64,000 nucleotides of DNA, from contig NW_027195383.1 of assembly GCF_038502225.1 (NCBI RefSeq), forward strand, positions 26,001 to 90,000, given 5' to 3'. The stretch is from Cherax quadricarinatus. Its lineage: Eukaryota; Arthropoda; Malacostraca; Decapoda; Parastacidae. Position 1 is the stretch's first letter. Every line of letters starts with the position of its first letter. The translations under genes were made by a program, and so were the position numbers. A model generated the notes under the pieces. It had not been told where the DNA came from. It saw only the letters and a program-made list of their open reading frames with translations, and did not search any database. Shown here piece after piece: positions 1 through 9,887 of the stretch.

Positions 1-114
1 TCATAGGCCTACATGTGAGAGAATGGGTCTGAGCCGTGGGTGTGCGCCATAAACAAAAAATCTAGGCGCCTGCATAGCATTGTGGGAACGCCAGCTCAGT
101 CACCCTTGTTCACC

Positions 115-2385
115 ATGCCTCGTCGCAAGTCAGCTCTCACTACCCGGAAAATTGGGACTCTCCTCTTCCTGTCTGATAGTTCTGACACTGATGGAAGTGG
201 AAATGAAGACGAATTCTACGGCTTTGATAAGTTAGTGACCGAAAATAATGACCAGAATATCGATAATAGTGCAGAAAACCCCGACGATCCTCGACCTTCT
301 ACCTCTGGTGTGGGCACTCGTGACTCATGGTCGGGTGTTCCTAAACGTAAGAGAAAACTAATATTTTCCCGTAGCCAGGCCTCTGACTTCAGTAATGACG
401 ATGATTCTGACGTGGATTGTGATTTTATTGCGCTTGACAATCATTCGAGTAGTGATAGTGAGGAAACATATTCACCAGTGAAGCGTCGGTATGTTCGCCG
501 CCACATGCGCTTGGGTAGTGTACCCTATGCTGTGCCCAGGGGATGGAGTACATCCCGGAGTACATCCCGGAGTACATCCCGGAGTACATCCCGTGGCCCT
601 ACACCCGTTTTAGGTAGTGATAGTGAGGATGATGTGGCTACACTTGGCATGGATGGGCCACAGGCATCAGTGGATGGTGTTAGTGGTGCTGGTGGTGGTA
701 GTGGCACCGCCATGCGTGACTCACTGTGCCACGCGGGGACCCACGCTGCTGACTCGTCAGTTCAAGGACAAAGCGGAGCGTCAGCCACCAGCCCGCCACA
801 ACCACAACCACCCGTACAACCAGCCTATGATGTCCAGTATCCACCAGCAAACCGTAAGTGGGATTGGCAGCAAAATCCCAGTTTTGTTCCCATCCCTCAC
901 CACTTTGATGACTCTCAAAGTGGAATTCTACCTACCTGTCCCCTTGGAACCACGGCCAATGAACTGGAATTCTTTGAATTATTCTTTGACCAGCCATTGA
1001 TGGAAATTATTGCCAGGGAAAGTAATAAGTATTTTCAGTACACCATGGCAAATACGATCTTATCACCACAGTCAAGACTACACAGGTGGAAAGAGACGAC
1101 TGTTGCAGAAATGTATTTGCTTTTTGCAACAATAATGCTTATGCCTCACGTCTATAAGCATAATATAAAAGCATACTGGTCCACAGATCGGCTAATTTGT
1201 ACCCCATCCTTCAGTGAAATAATACCAGTGAACAGGTTTATCTTACTGTTACGTATGTTGCACTTCTCTGACAAAACCAGGCCTGACGGAAGTGACAGGT
1301 TATACAAGATTAGAAATGTTTTCATGTATCTCAAACAAAAGTTCAGGATATACTTTTATCCATTCAAGAATCTTGTAATTGACGAGTCTTTGATTTTGTT
1401 CAAAGGTAGACTGTCATTCAAGCAGTATATACCGAGCAAGAGGAACCGCTTTGGTATAAAATTGTTTGTACTCTGTGATTGTGACAGTGGCCTGGTGTTG
1501 GATATTGTTGTATACACGGGTAGTAAAACAGTGAAAGATACCAAGATGTTATTGGGTATCTCAGGTGACGTAGTGAGAAACATGATGGCACCTTATCTTG
1601 GTAAGGGCCATACATTATATACCGATAACTGGTACACAAGCCCATTACTCAGTGATTTCATGCGAGTGAACAAGACAGATGTGTGTGGCACAGTGCGTTC
1701 TAATCATAAACATATGCCCAGGCTCAACGCAGGTGTTCGTGGTGATGACGTGCAGGTGTTTACTGCCAATGACATCATGGCATTACGGTGGCATGACAAA
1801 CGAGATGTCACATTGTTGACAACCATTCACCGTAATGAAATGCAAGACAGTGGCAAAGTTGATCGAGTGACTAATGAACGTATTCGAAAACCAGTGTCAG
1901 TGATTGATTATACACAAAACATGCGCTTGGTTGACAAGTGTGACATGCAGATTGGTTTTGTTGACTGTGTTCGTAAGAGTTACAAGTGGTACATGAAACT
2001 TTTCTTCCATCTCATGGACATTTCAATGCTGAATGCATATAATATGTACCAAATAAAGACTGGTAACAGACCACCGTATGGTGAATTTTGTTTGTCTGTT
2101 GTCAGACAACTCATAATGAAGTACCAGGTAACAACACCTGCAATACAACATGGTCCTCGAATTCATCACAATATACCCAAGCATTTGAGGAGAGAAGGTG
2201 ATCATTTCATAATACAGCTTCCTTCAACTCAAAAGAAATTTGCTCAGAAGAGATGCATTGTCTGTGCACAAACAAAACGACGGCAACAAAGACGCAAAGA
2301 CACTCGGTTTATGTGTGAGGAATGTAAGGTGCCTCTGTGCATGGTGCCTTGTTTCAAGGAGTTCCACAAGCTGCAGCAGTTCTAA
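115..2385 (+). CDS. piggyBac transposase (PGBD-like), intact
   Basis: A 756-aa cut-and-paste transposase expected to act in the nucleus on TTAA-flanked DNA. I chose the ATG at 115, because the frame upstream to position 40 has no ATG and the related 5' copy at 63866 has its ATG at the matching place. Residues 1-250 are acidic, Ser-rich and low complexity, with a four-fold STSR repeat near residue 150. The DDE_Tnp_1_7 core follows. Candidate catalytic aspartates are D423 (in VIDES), D504 (in YTDNW) and D607 (in LVDKCD), matching the family DDD triad. The C-terminus has a Cys/His-rich cross-brace (CIVC, CEEC, C..PC..EFH) typical of piggyBac zinc fingers. There are no stops or frameshifts, so it could be active. 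Domestication is less likely, because a transposon end with TTAA follows directly. Confidence 0.92.
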   Translation: MPRRKSALTTRKIGTLLFLSDSSDTDGSGNEDEFYGFDKLVTENNDQNIDNSAENPDDPRPSTSGVGTRDSWSGVPKRKRKLIFSRSQASDFSNDDDSDVDCDFIALDNHSSSDSEETYSPVKRRYVRRHMRLGSVPYAVPRGWSTSRSTSRSTSRSTSRGPTPVLGSDSEDDVATLGMDGPQASVDGVSGAGGGSGTAMRDSLCHAGTHAADSSVQGQSGASATSPPQPQPPVQPAYDVQYPPANRKWDWQQNPSFVPIPHHFDDSQSGILPTCPLGTTANELEFFELFFDQPLMEIIARESNKYFQYTMANTILSPQSRLHRWKETTVAEMYLLFATIMLMPHVYKHNIKAYWSTDRLICTPSFSEIIPVNRFILLLRMLHFSDKTRPDGSDRLYKIRNVFMYLKQKFRIYFYPFKNLVIDESLILFKGRLSFKQYIPSKRNRFGIKLFVLCDCDSGLVLDIVVYTGSKTVKDTKMLLGISGDVVRNMMAPYLGKGHTLYTDNWYTSPLLSDFMRVNKTDVCGTVRSNHKHMPRLNAGVRGDDVQVFTANDIMALRWHDKRDVTLLTTIHRNEMQDSGKVDRVTNERIRKPVSVIDYTQNMRLVDKCDMQIGFVDCVRKSYKWYMKLFFHLMDISMLNAYNMYQIKTGNRPPYGEFCLSVVRQLIMKYQVTTPAIQHGPRIHHNIPKHLRREGDHFIIQLPSTQKKFAQKRCIVCAQTKRRQQRRKDTRFMCEECKVPLCMVPCFKEFHKLQQF

Positions 2386-2463
2386 AACCATGTCCAGTGA
2401 TTGTAAATATGTAAATATATGATAGAACATTAGTATTATACAATGTTTGTGCATGTTTATTGT

Positions 2464-2469
2464 AATAAA
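2464..2469 (+). promoter_or_regulatory. Polyadenylation signal of the piggyBac transposase
   Basis: AATAAA 79 bp after the stop codon and inside the element. It is the first such hexamer downstream of the ORF. Confidence 0.55.
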
Positions 2470-2708
2470 CAACAGTGGTAAACAATAATGTGATAATAAC
2501 TTTAGTGCGGTTATTGTGTTCAATACAGTGAGTATATATATATCAATTATATACAGTATTGGTCTCTCAGGCCCCAAATGTTAGTAGGAATAGAAAAAAA
2601 TTGGAAAAGAAAAGAAAAAACAACTAAAACAACAAAATAATATAATACGCGTATGTGGAATTCGTCGATATTGCCGCCACCACATCATTTTCTATAAACT
2701 TCTTAGCA

Positions 2709-2943
2709 CTGTATCTCGGTAAGTACTGATCAGATTCTATTTTTTTTTGTTTTATTACCTTCACAAAAATATGCTCTTTAATTCTGTAAGAAAAAATAAT
2801 TTTTTTTTTTTTTTCAAAATTTCTTGGACACTGGTGCGTGACTTCAGATTTTGGCCTTGGACCCTGAAAGGGTTAAAGATAATATTTTTGTGAAGGTAAT
2901 AAAACAAAAAAAAAATTTCGGATCAGTACTTACCGAGATACAG
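2709..2943. repeat. Inverted repeat formed by two opposed piggyBac 3' ends
   Basis: Arms 2709-2771 and about 2880-2943 are reverse complements with few mismatches (core ctcggtaagtactgatc against gatcagtacttaccgag). They flank the 3' TIR of the intact element, so the repeat comes from nesting of one family member in another on the opposite strand, not from a separate element. Confidence 0.8.
2862..2876 (+). repeat. piggyBac 3' terminal repeat plus TTAA
   Basis: ccctgaaaggg followed by TTAA. The same 11-mer plus TTAA closes the element at 50425-50439, and its reverse complement opens that element at 39916-39930. Confidence 0.9.
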
Positions 2944-3120
2944 CGGCGGGAAGTTGACCCAAAATGACCGGGTGGCGACATCATCAGTGACTTCCGCAAA
3001 ATCGCATTTTTTTATTTTACGTTTTTCATACTTTTTTCTTTTTTCTATTTTTTTTCTTTTTCTAGTAACATTTGTGGCCTGTGAGACCAGTATAATGTAT
3101 ATTGTATAAGTGTACACTCA

Positions 3121-3241
3121 TTGTATTCAACACAATAACTGCACTAATTTGTTTATCATTATATTGCTTACAAAACTTGTTTACAAGTTTATTGTAAACA
3201 AAATGATGAAAATACTAGTGCGGTCATTGTGTTGAATACAA
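3121..3241. repeat. 121-bp imperfect palindrome from piggyBac 3' UTR
   Basis: It begins ttgtattcaacacaat and ends with its reverse complement attgtgttgaatacaa, with pairing continuing towards a centre near 3180. The same sequence recurs at 3463-3545 and, diverged, at 2500-2530, so it is a head-to-head duplication of a piece of piggyBac 3' UTR. Confidence 0.75.
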
Positions 3242-3465
3242 CGGTACCATATAGTACCATATGGTACAATGGTGCCATAGGGTGCAATGGTACCATATGG
3301 TAAAATGGTATTATATACAATGGTGCCACATGGTAGAATATGGTACAGTGGCACCATTTGGTAGAATGGTACCATTTGATACAATGGTACCATATGGTGC
3401 AATGGTACCATGTGGTACATTGTACCATACAGTACAATTATACCATATGGTACAATATGGTACTG
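3242..3465. repeat. Minisatellite of ggtaccatatggtac units (about 18 bp)
   Basis: Degenerate tandem units of about 18 bp built on ggtaccatatggtacaat. The core ggtaccatatggtacc is a perfect 16-bp palindrome. Overlapping frames read through it on both strands and are not genes. Confidence 0.85.
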
Positions 3466-3720
3466 TTGTATTCAACACAATAAGCACACTAATATTTTCA
3501 TCATTATTTTGTTTACAGTAATTGTTTATAACAAAAATATGCAAAAATGTTGTATATTAGTAATGTTCTATTATATATTTACAAATGTACAGCCACTGGG
3601 CATGTTTCTCGAGGTGGATAACAAAGCACTTTGTCTGGGAAACTGCTGAGTCAGTAGCTAGCTTGTGTCGCCACTCACTCAGTCTTGGCTGGTGTCTCGT
3701 GCCACCAACACCTCCTATTG
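3463..3720 (-). pseudogene. Decayed piggyBac transposase C-terminus and 3' UTR
   Basis: The reverse complement matches the end of the intact transposase gene and its 3' UTR, including a gtaaatatataatagaaca stretch (compare 2404-2430). The Cys-rich C-terminal coding part has lost its frame. It belongs to the older minus-strand copy. Confidence 0.6.
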
Positions 3721-3721
3721 A

Positions 3722-3968
3722 CCATATGGTACATGGTATCATATGTTACAGGGTACCACATGATACATTGTACTATATGGTATAGGGTACCATATTGTGC
3801 AGGGTACCATATGGTACAGGGTACCATATGGTACAGGGTACCATATGGCACAGGGTACCATATGGCACAGGGTACCATATGGCACAGGGTACCATATGGC
3901 ACAGGGTACCATATGGCACAGGGTACCATGTGGTACAGGGTACCTTACAGTACAGGACACCATATGGT
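3722..3968. repeat. Minisatellite of 17-bp palindromic units
   Basis: About 14 units of acagggtaccatatgg(t/c). Units from 3845 to 3925 share a T-to-C change that breaks the palindrome in the same way, which indicates local amplification of one variant. Confidence 0.9.
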
Positions 3969-4252
3969 ACAGATACGGGGATTCCTTTGGAAATAAGTCG
4001 CCCTGACTTTTTTTTTTTGGGTTATCCTAGGATTTTATACATATGCTGCTATGTATGATAATCCATGAAATTGTATTTGTGTACACCTGAATAAACTTAA
4101 TCAAGTGCATGTGGCATCATAAGTAAGTTTATTTAGGTACACAAATAAAGTTACATAGATTATCATACATAGCAGCATATGTTTGGAGAACCTAGGATAA
4201 CCCAGAAAAGTCAGACAGACTTATTTCCATTAGGGGTTTCTGTACCCTGTAC
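3969..4252. repeat. Hairpin of two SINE/LINE-type 3' tails
   Basis: The left arm (about 3970-4100) contains ggaaataagt, gggttatcctagg and ctgctatgtatgataatc. The right arm (about 4124-4250) carries the reverse complement of each. The modules resemble the 3' part of the SINE at 27164 (ggaaataagt, gggttatcctggg) and the tail at 57760. The hairpin splits the ggtacc array. Confidence 0.8.
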
Positions 4253-4349
4253 CATATGGTACAATGTACTATATGGTACATTGTGTCATATGGTACCATT
4301 GTACCATATGATACCATTGTACCATATGGTACAATGGTACAATGGTACC
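4253..4349. repeat. Third block of the ggtaccatatggtac minisatellite
   Basis: Degenerate 17-18-bp units as at 3242-3465, continuing the same array beyond the hairpin. Confidence 0.85.
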
Positions 4350-4662
4350 CCGAATGAAAAGCAGGGGTGTCACTAGCACGTTAAGAGACCATACAATAAG
4401 TGTCAGGGGCCCGAGACTCTTCAACTGCCTCCCAGCATACATAAGAGGGATTACCAACAGACCCCTGGCAGTCTTCAAGCTGGCACTGGACAAGCACCTA
4501 AAGTCGGTTCCTGACCAGCCGGGCTGTGGCTCGTACGTTGGTTTGCGTGCAGCCAGCAGCAACAGCCTGGTTGATCAGACTCTGATCCACCAGGAGGCCT
4601 GGTCACAGACCGGGCCACGTGGGCGTTGACCCCCGGAACTCTCTCCAGGTAAACCCCAGGTA
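4350..4662 (+). pseudogene. LINE-A 3' end fragment (RT C-terminus plus tail)
   Basis: An open frame encodes the C-terminal tail of a non-LTR reverse transcriptase (RLFNCLPAYIRGITNRPLAVF) and stops at a TGA at 4627-4629. The non-coding tail ends in aaaccccaggta. Other copies lie at 7174, 14973, 37792, 52074 and 54652. It is 5'-truncated, as expected for target-primed insertion, and interrupts the older piggyBac copy. Confidence 0.8.
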
Positions 4663-5006
4663 TGGTTCAAAACCATAGAATTCCTCTTCAGCTCCACTTC
4701 CATCAGTCTTAGAACTGTAAATTGTGAAGAAGAGAGTCAGAATTCACCCGGAGAGTGAGTGGGGAGTGAGAGCTTCCTTGCCGCCAGGCACGATGAACAA
4801 TGCTACTTTGGCGGTGTTCCCACAATGCCATGTGGGCGTCCAGATTTTTTCTATAGTGTGCAAACTGACCACCCAGACCCATTCTCTCAGATGTGGGCCT
4901 ACCAGCCTTCTCGCTCTAAATTTGACGCTGCTAGAATTTTGGCGTAGATCTACGGTTTGGACTCTCAACATAAAGCCGTAGATCTATGGCATGGACCCTG
5001 AAAGGA
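4663..5006 (-). pseudogene. Decayed 5' end of a piggyBac transposon
   Basis: The reverse complement starts with TTAA and tcctttcaggg, has a subterminal palindrome gtagatctac twice, then a segment matching the 5' end of the intact element, including ctggtaggcc and gagaatgggtct. The coding part keeps a recognisable DGSG.EEEFYGF block matching DGSGNEDEFYGF of the intact protein, but is frameshifted. Confidence 0.75.
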
Positions 5007-5336
5007 TTAAATCACTATTACTTACCTTTATTGAAGAGTCTTGTTGGCTTATAATAATAATAATAATAATAATAATAATTTTTTATTTTTTTTATTATCA
5101 CACTGGCCGATACCCACCAAGGCAGGGTGGCCCGAAAAAGAAAAACTTTCACCATCATTCACTCCATCACTGTCTTGCCAGAAGGGTGCTTTACACTACA
5201 GTTTTTAAACTGCAACATTAACACCCCTCCTTCAGAGTGCAGGCACTGTACTTCCCATCTCCAGGACTCAAGTCCGGCCTGCCGGTTTCCCTGAACCCCT
5301 TCATAAATGTTACTTTGCTCACACTCCAACAGCACG

Positions 5337-8300
5337 TCAAGTATTAAAAACCATTTGTCTCCATTCACTCCTATCAAACACGCTCACGCACGCCTGCTGG
5401 AAGTCCAAGCCCCTCGCACACAAAACCTCCTTTACCCACTCCCTCCAGCCTTTCCTAGGCCGACCCCTACCCCGCCTTCCTTCCACTACAGACTGATACA
5501 CTCTTGAAGTCATTCTGTTTCGCTCCATTCTCTCTACATGTCTGAACCACCTCAACAACCCTTCCTCAGCCCTCTGGACAACAGTTTTGGTAATCCCGCA
5601 CCTCCTCCTAACTTCCAAACTACGAATTCTCTGCATTATATTCACACCACACATTGCCCTCAGACATGGCATCTCCACTGCCTCCAGCCTTCTCCTCGCT
5701 GCAACATTCATCACCCATGCTTCACACCCATATAAGAGTGTTGGTAAAACTATACTCTCATACATTCCCCTCTTTGCCTCCAATGACAAAGTTCTTTGTC
5801 TCCACAGACTCCTAAGTGCACCACTCACCCTTTTCCCCTCATCAATTCTATGATTCACCTCATCCTTCATAGACCCATCTGCTGACACGTCCACTCCCAA
5901 ATATCTGAATACATTCACCTCCTACATACTCTCTCCCTCCAATCTGATATCCAATCTTTCATCACCTAATCTTTTTGTTATCCTCATAACCTTACTCTTT
6001 CCTGTATTCACTTTTAATTTTCTTCTTTTGCACACCCTACCAAATTCATCCACCAATCTCTGCAACTTCTCTTCAGAATCTCCCAAGAGCACAGTGTCAT
6101 CAGCAAAGAGCAACTGTGACAACCTCCACTTTATGTGTGATTCCTTATCTTTTAACCCCACGCCTCTTGCCAAGACCCTCGCATTTACTTCTCTTACAAC
6201 CCCATCTATAAATATATTAATCAACCATGGTGACATCACACATCCTTGTCTAAGGCCTACTTTTACTGGGAAATAATCACCCTCTTTCCTACATACTCTA
6301 ACTTGAGCCTCACTATCCTCGTAAAAACTCTTCACTGCTTTCAGTAACCTACCTCCTACACCATACACCTGCAACATCTGCCACATTGCCCCCCTATCCA
6401 CCCTGTCATACGCCTTTTCCAAATCCATAAATGCCACAAAGACCTCTTTAGCCTTATCTAAATACTGTTCACTTATATGTTTCACTGTAAACACCTGGTC
6501 CACACACCCCCTACCTTTCCTAAAGCCTCCTTGTTCATCTGCTATCCTATTCTCAGTCTTACTTTTAATTCTTTCAATAATAACTCTACCATACACTTTA
6601 CCAGGTATACTCAACAGACTTATCCCCCTATAATTTTTGCACTCTCTTTTGTCCCCTTTGCCTTTATACAAAGGAACTATGCATGCTCTCTGCCAATCCC
6701 TAGGTACCTTACCCTCTTCCATACATTTATTAAATAATTGCTCCAACCACTCCAAAACTATATCCCCACCTGCTTTTAACATTTCTGTCTTTATCCCATC
6801 AATCCCGGCTGCCTTACCCCCTTTCGTTTTACCTACTGCCTCATGAACTTCCCCCACACTCACAACTGGCTCTTCCTCACTCCTACAAGATGTTATTCCT
6901 CCTTGCCCTATACACGAAATCACAGCTTCCCTATCTTCATCAACATTTAACAATTCCTCAAAATATTCCCTCCATCTTCCCAATACCTCTAACTCTCCAT
7001 TTAATAACTCTCCTCTCCTATTTTTAACTGACAAATCCATTTGTTCTCTCGGCTTCCTTAACTTGTTAATCTCACTCCAAAACTTTTTCTTATTTTCAAC
7101 AAAATTTGTTGATAACATCTCACCCACTCTCTCATTTGCTCTCTTTTTACATTGCTTCACCACTCTCTTAACCAACGTCAAAGACCTGGGAGTGATTATG
7201 TCGGAGGATCTCACCTTCAAGGACCATAACATTGTATCAATCACATCTGCTAGAAAAATCACAGGATGGATAATGAGAACCTTCAAAACTAGGGAGGCCA
7301 AGCCCATGATGACACTCTTCAGGTCACTTGTTCTATCTAGGCTGGAATATTGCTGCACACTAACAGCAACTTTCAAGGCAGGTGAAATTGCCGACCTAGA
7401 AAATGTACAGAGAACTTTCACGGCGCGCATAACGGAGATAAAACACCTCAATTACTGGGAGCGCTTGAGGTTCCTAAACCTGTATTCCCTGGAACGCAGG
7501 AGGGAGAGATACATGATTATATACACCTGGAAAATCCTAGAGGGACTAGTACCGAACTTGCACACGAAAATCACTCACTACGAAAGCAAAAGACTTGGCA
7601 GACGATGCACCATCCCCCCAATGAAAAGCATGGGTGTCACTAGCACGTTAAGAGACCATACAATAAGTGTCAGGGGTCCGAGACTGTTCAGCTGCCTCCC
7701 AGCACACATAAGGGGGATTACCAACAGACCCCTGGCAGTCTTCAAGCTGGCACTGGACAAGCACCTAAAGTCAGTTCCTGATCAGCCGGGCTGTGGCTCG
7801 TACGTTGGTTTGCGTGCAGCCATCAGCAACAGCCTGGTTGATCAGGCTCTGATCCACCAGGAGGCCTGGTCACAGACCGGGCCGCGGGGGCGTTGACCCC
7901 CGGAACTCTCTCCAGGTAAACTCCAGGTAACCTCTCTCTTTTTCTCCATATACTCTTCCCTCCTTGCATCACTTCTACTTTGTAAAAACTTCTCATATGC
8001 TAACTTTTTCTCCCTTTCTACTCTCTTTACATCATCATTCCACCAATCGGTCCTCTTCCCTCCCGCACCCAGTTTCCTGTAACCACAAACTTCTGCTGAA
8101 CACTCTAACAATACATTTTTAAACCTACCCCATACCTCTTCGACCCCATTGCCTGTGCTCTCATTAGCCCATCTATCCTCCAATAGCTGTTTATATCTTT
8201 CCCTAACTGCCTCCTCTTTTAGTTTATAAACCTTCACCTCTCTCTTCCCTGATGCTTCTATTCTCCTTGTATCCCATCTACCTTTTACTCTCAGTGTAGC

Positions 8301-9007
8301 TCCAACTAGAAAGTGATCTGATATATCTGTGGCCCCTCTATAAACATGTACATCCTGAAGTCTACTCAACAGTCTTTTATCTACCAATACATAATCCAAC
8401 AAACTACTGTCATTTTGCCCTACATCATATCTTGTATACTTATTTATCCTCTTTTTCTTAAAATATGTATTACCTATAACTAAACCCCTTTCTATACAAA
8501 ATTCAATCAAAGGGCTCCCATTATCATTTACACCTGGCACCCCAAACTTACCTACCACACCCTCTCTAAAAGTTTCTCCTACTTTAGCATTCAGGTCCCT
8601 ACCACAATTACTCTCTCACTTGGTTCAAAGGCTCCTATACATTCACTTAACATCTCCCAAAATCTCTCTCTCTCCTCTGCATTCCTCTCTTCTCCAGGTG
8701 CATACACGCTTATTATGACCCACTTCTCGCATCCAACCTTTACTTTAATCCACATAATTCTTGCATTTACACATTCATATTCTCTTTTCTCCTTCCATAA
8801 CTGATCATTCAACATTACTGCTACCCCTTCCTTTGCTCTAACTCTCTCAGATACTCCAGATTTAATCCCATTTATTTCCCCCCACCGAAACTCCCCTACC
8901 CCCTTCAGCTTTGTTTCGCTTAGGGCCAGGACATCCAACTTCTTTTCATTCATAACATCAGCAATCATCTGTTTCTTGTCATCTGCACTACATCCACGCA
9001 CATTCAA
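5337..9007 (-). pseudogene. RTE endonuclease-reverse transcriptase, broken
   Basis: The protein reads right to left in blocks. 9007-8591 is the endonuclease N-terminus (LDVLALSETKLKG, then VYAPGEERN). 8558-7930 is the endonuclease C-terminus (DVGQNDSSLLDYVL, TDISDHFLV). 7170-5922 is the RT with [24 protein letters not shown] and the catalytic [10 protein letters not shown]. 5918-5337 is the C-terminal region with [17 protein letters not shown] and DRSEW. Lesions include a break between the first two blocks, the nested LINE-A, and a TAG near 5920 replacing a GAG found in other copies. The role in intact elements is target-primed reverse transcription. Confidence 0.88.
7174..7929 (+). pseudogene. 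LINE-A fragment nested in RTE copy 1
   Basis: A 5'-truncated LINE-A insert encoding the RT thumb and C-terminus (VKDLGVIMSEDLTF, then LFRSLVLSRLEYCC, LPAHIRGITNRPL), with its 3' tail to ctccaggta. It splits the RTE sequence that is uninterrupted at 14185 and 26515. A short direct repeat taacc (7169-7173 and 7928-7932) is a possible target duplication. The frame from RT thumb to stop is open. Confidence 0.85.
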
Positions 9008-9433
9008 GCATCCCAGTTTTATAAAGTTTTTCTTCTTCTCTTTTTTAGTAAATGTCTACAGGAGAAGGGGTAACTAGCCCATTGCTCCCGGCATTTTAGT
9101 CTCCTCATACGACATGCATGGCTTACGGAGGAAAGATTCTTTTCCACTTCCCCATGTACAATAGAAGAAATAAAGAAGAACAAGAGCTATGTAGAAAAAG
9201 GAGAAAAACCTAGATGTATGTATATATATATATGCATGTGCATGTCTGTGAAGTGTGACCAAAGTGTAAGTAGGAGTAGCAAGATATCCCTGTTATCTAG
9301 CGTGTTTATGAGACAGAAAAAGACACCAGCAATCCTACCATCATGCAAATCAGTTACAGGTTTCTGTTTCACAGTCATCTGGCAGGACGGTAGTACTTCC
9401 CTGGGTGGTTGCTGTCTACCAACCTACTACCTG

Positions 9434-9475
9434 TACTAATACTAATAATAATAATAATAATAATAATAATTCCAC
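9434..9475. repeat. (AAT)n microsatellite at the RTE 5' boundary
   Basis: About 10 aat/taa repeats. The 3' end of the same RTE copy is also a TAA repeat, so the element may have inserted in a pre-existing microsatellite. Confidence 0.8.
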
Positions 9476-9507
9476 TAATGGAAATATAAACACATATGCA
9501 GTATCAT

Positions 9508-9625
9508 GTGATCCTTTATTGATAATGTTTCACTCACACAGTGGGCTTTTTCGAATCAAACAGATCTGTTTGTGGCTTGAAAAAGCCCACTGTGTGGGCG
9601 AAACGTTGTCAATAAAGAATCACAT
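9508..9625. repeat. Penelope-type end palindrome with hammerhead-like core
   Basis: A near-perfect inverted repeat centred on cagatctg (9561-9568). The right arm reads cttgaaaaagcccac, tgtg, tgggcgaaacgttg, which has the stem II and GAAAC of a hammerhead ribozyme, although the expected CUGAUGA box is decayed. Such motifs are known in the pseudo-LTRs of Penelope-like elements. No coding part is present. Confidence 0.45.
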
Positions 9626-9628
9626 TAT

Positions 9629-9845
9629 GCAGTGGAACCTTGACTTATGAGTGTCCCAACTTAGGAGTTTTTTTGAGATAAGAGCCGTCCCTGGGTCGAG
9701 TTTTTGCTCTGAGTTACGAGCCAACATTTGAGTTACGAGCCAGCTCCCCCCTCCCTCTTCCCCCTCAACTCAAAACCTGGACACCTCATTTGTTTATCTA
9801 TGATTTCATGCTTTAATTCCATGGAAATCATTATCTTTTTCTTCT
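9629..9845 (+). mobile_element. Fragment of a Tigger/pogo-like DNA transposon end
   Basis: It starts at cagtggaaccttgactta and has sub-repeats gagttacgagcca, resembling the TIR and subterminal sequence of pogo-type elements. A reversed relative ends at about 31505 (aagtcaaggttcaactgtac). There is no right end here. Confidence 0.5.
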
Positions 9846-9887
9846 CAGCAATAATAATAAATTATTATTACACTCAAGTCACTCAGT

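Larger units (their letters stand above)
1..2872 (+). mobile_element. piggyBac-type DNA transposon (5' end off window)
   Basis: The element encodes a complete transposase and ends on the right at the 11-bp terminal repeat ccctgaaaggg (2862-2872), followed by TTAA (2873-2876), the canonical piggyBac target. The left end lies outside the window. By comparison with the related 5' end at 63651 the missing part should be only about 100 bp. A polyadenylation signal AATAAA lies at 2464-2469, 79 bp after the stop codon. About 490 bp of AT-rich non-coding sequence separates the stop from the TIR. The element sits in the 3' non-coding part of an older, opposite-strand copy of its own family. An intact ORF and an exact TTAA end point to a recent insertion. 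Confidence 0.9.
2877..5006 (-). mobile_element. Older piggyBac copy, minus strand, heavily rearranged
   Basis: Reading leftwards, the 5' terminus tcctttcaggg lies at 4996-5006 beside TTAA (5007-5010). Next come a decayed 5' UTR and transposase N-terminus (about 4663-4995, with a GTG where the ATG should be), then unrelated minisatellites, a SINE-tail hairpin and a LINE fragment. A decayed transposase C-terminus and 3' UTR follow at 3465-3720 and 3' non-coding sequence at 2877-3060, which is the reverse complement of 2657-2771 in the neighbouring element. The central transposase region is missing. The remaining 3' end should lie left of the window, because the intact copy is inserted at this copy's TTAA. 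Confidence 0.75.
5050..9433 (-). mobile_element. RTE-type non-LTR retrotransposon, copy 1 (nearly full length)
   Basis: On the minus strand: a 5' UTR of about 400 bp (9010-9433), APE-type endonuclease, reverse transcriptase, C-terminal domain and a 3' tail ending ggccagtgtgataataa followed by (TAA)n at 5050-5090. A microsatellite 3' end fits the RTE clade. A LINE-A fragment is nested at 7174-7929. This is the most complete copy of the most abundant family in the window (eight copies). Confidence 0.88.

Noticed and set aside
22..114. Upstream extension of the transposase ORF to position 40
   Set aside because: The codon at 40 is GTG, and the related copies show this stretch as 5' UTR.
3722..3968. 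CRISPR-like repeat array
   Set aside because: Units are directly tandem without unique spacers, and the genome is eukaryotic.
3181..4058. Tyr/Trp/Met-rich ORFs on both strands
   Set aside because: Frames through the ggtaccatatggtac minisatellite, with period and composition effects only.
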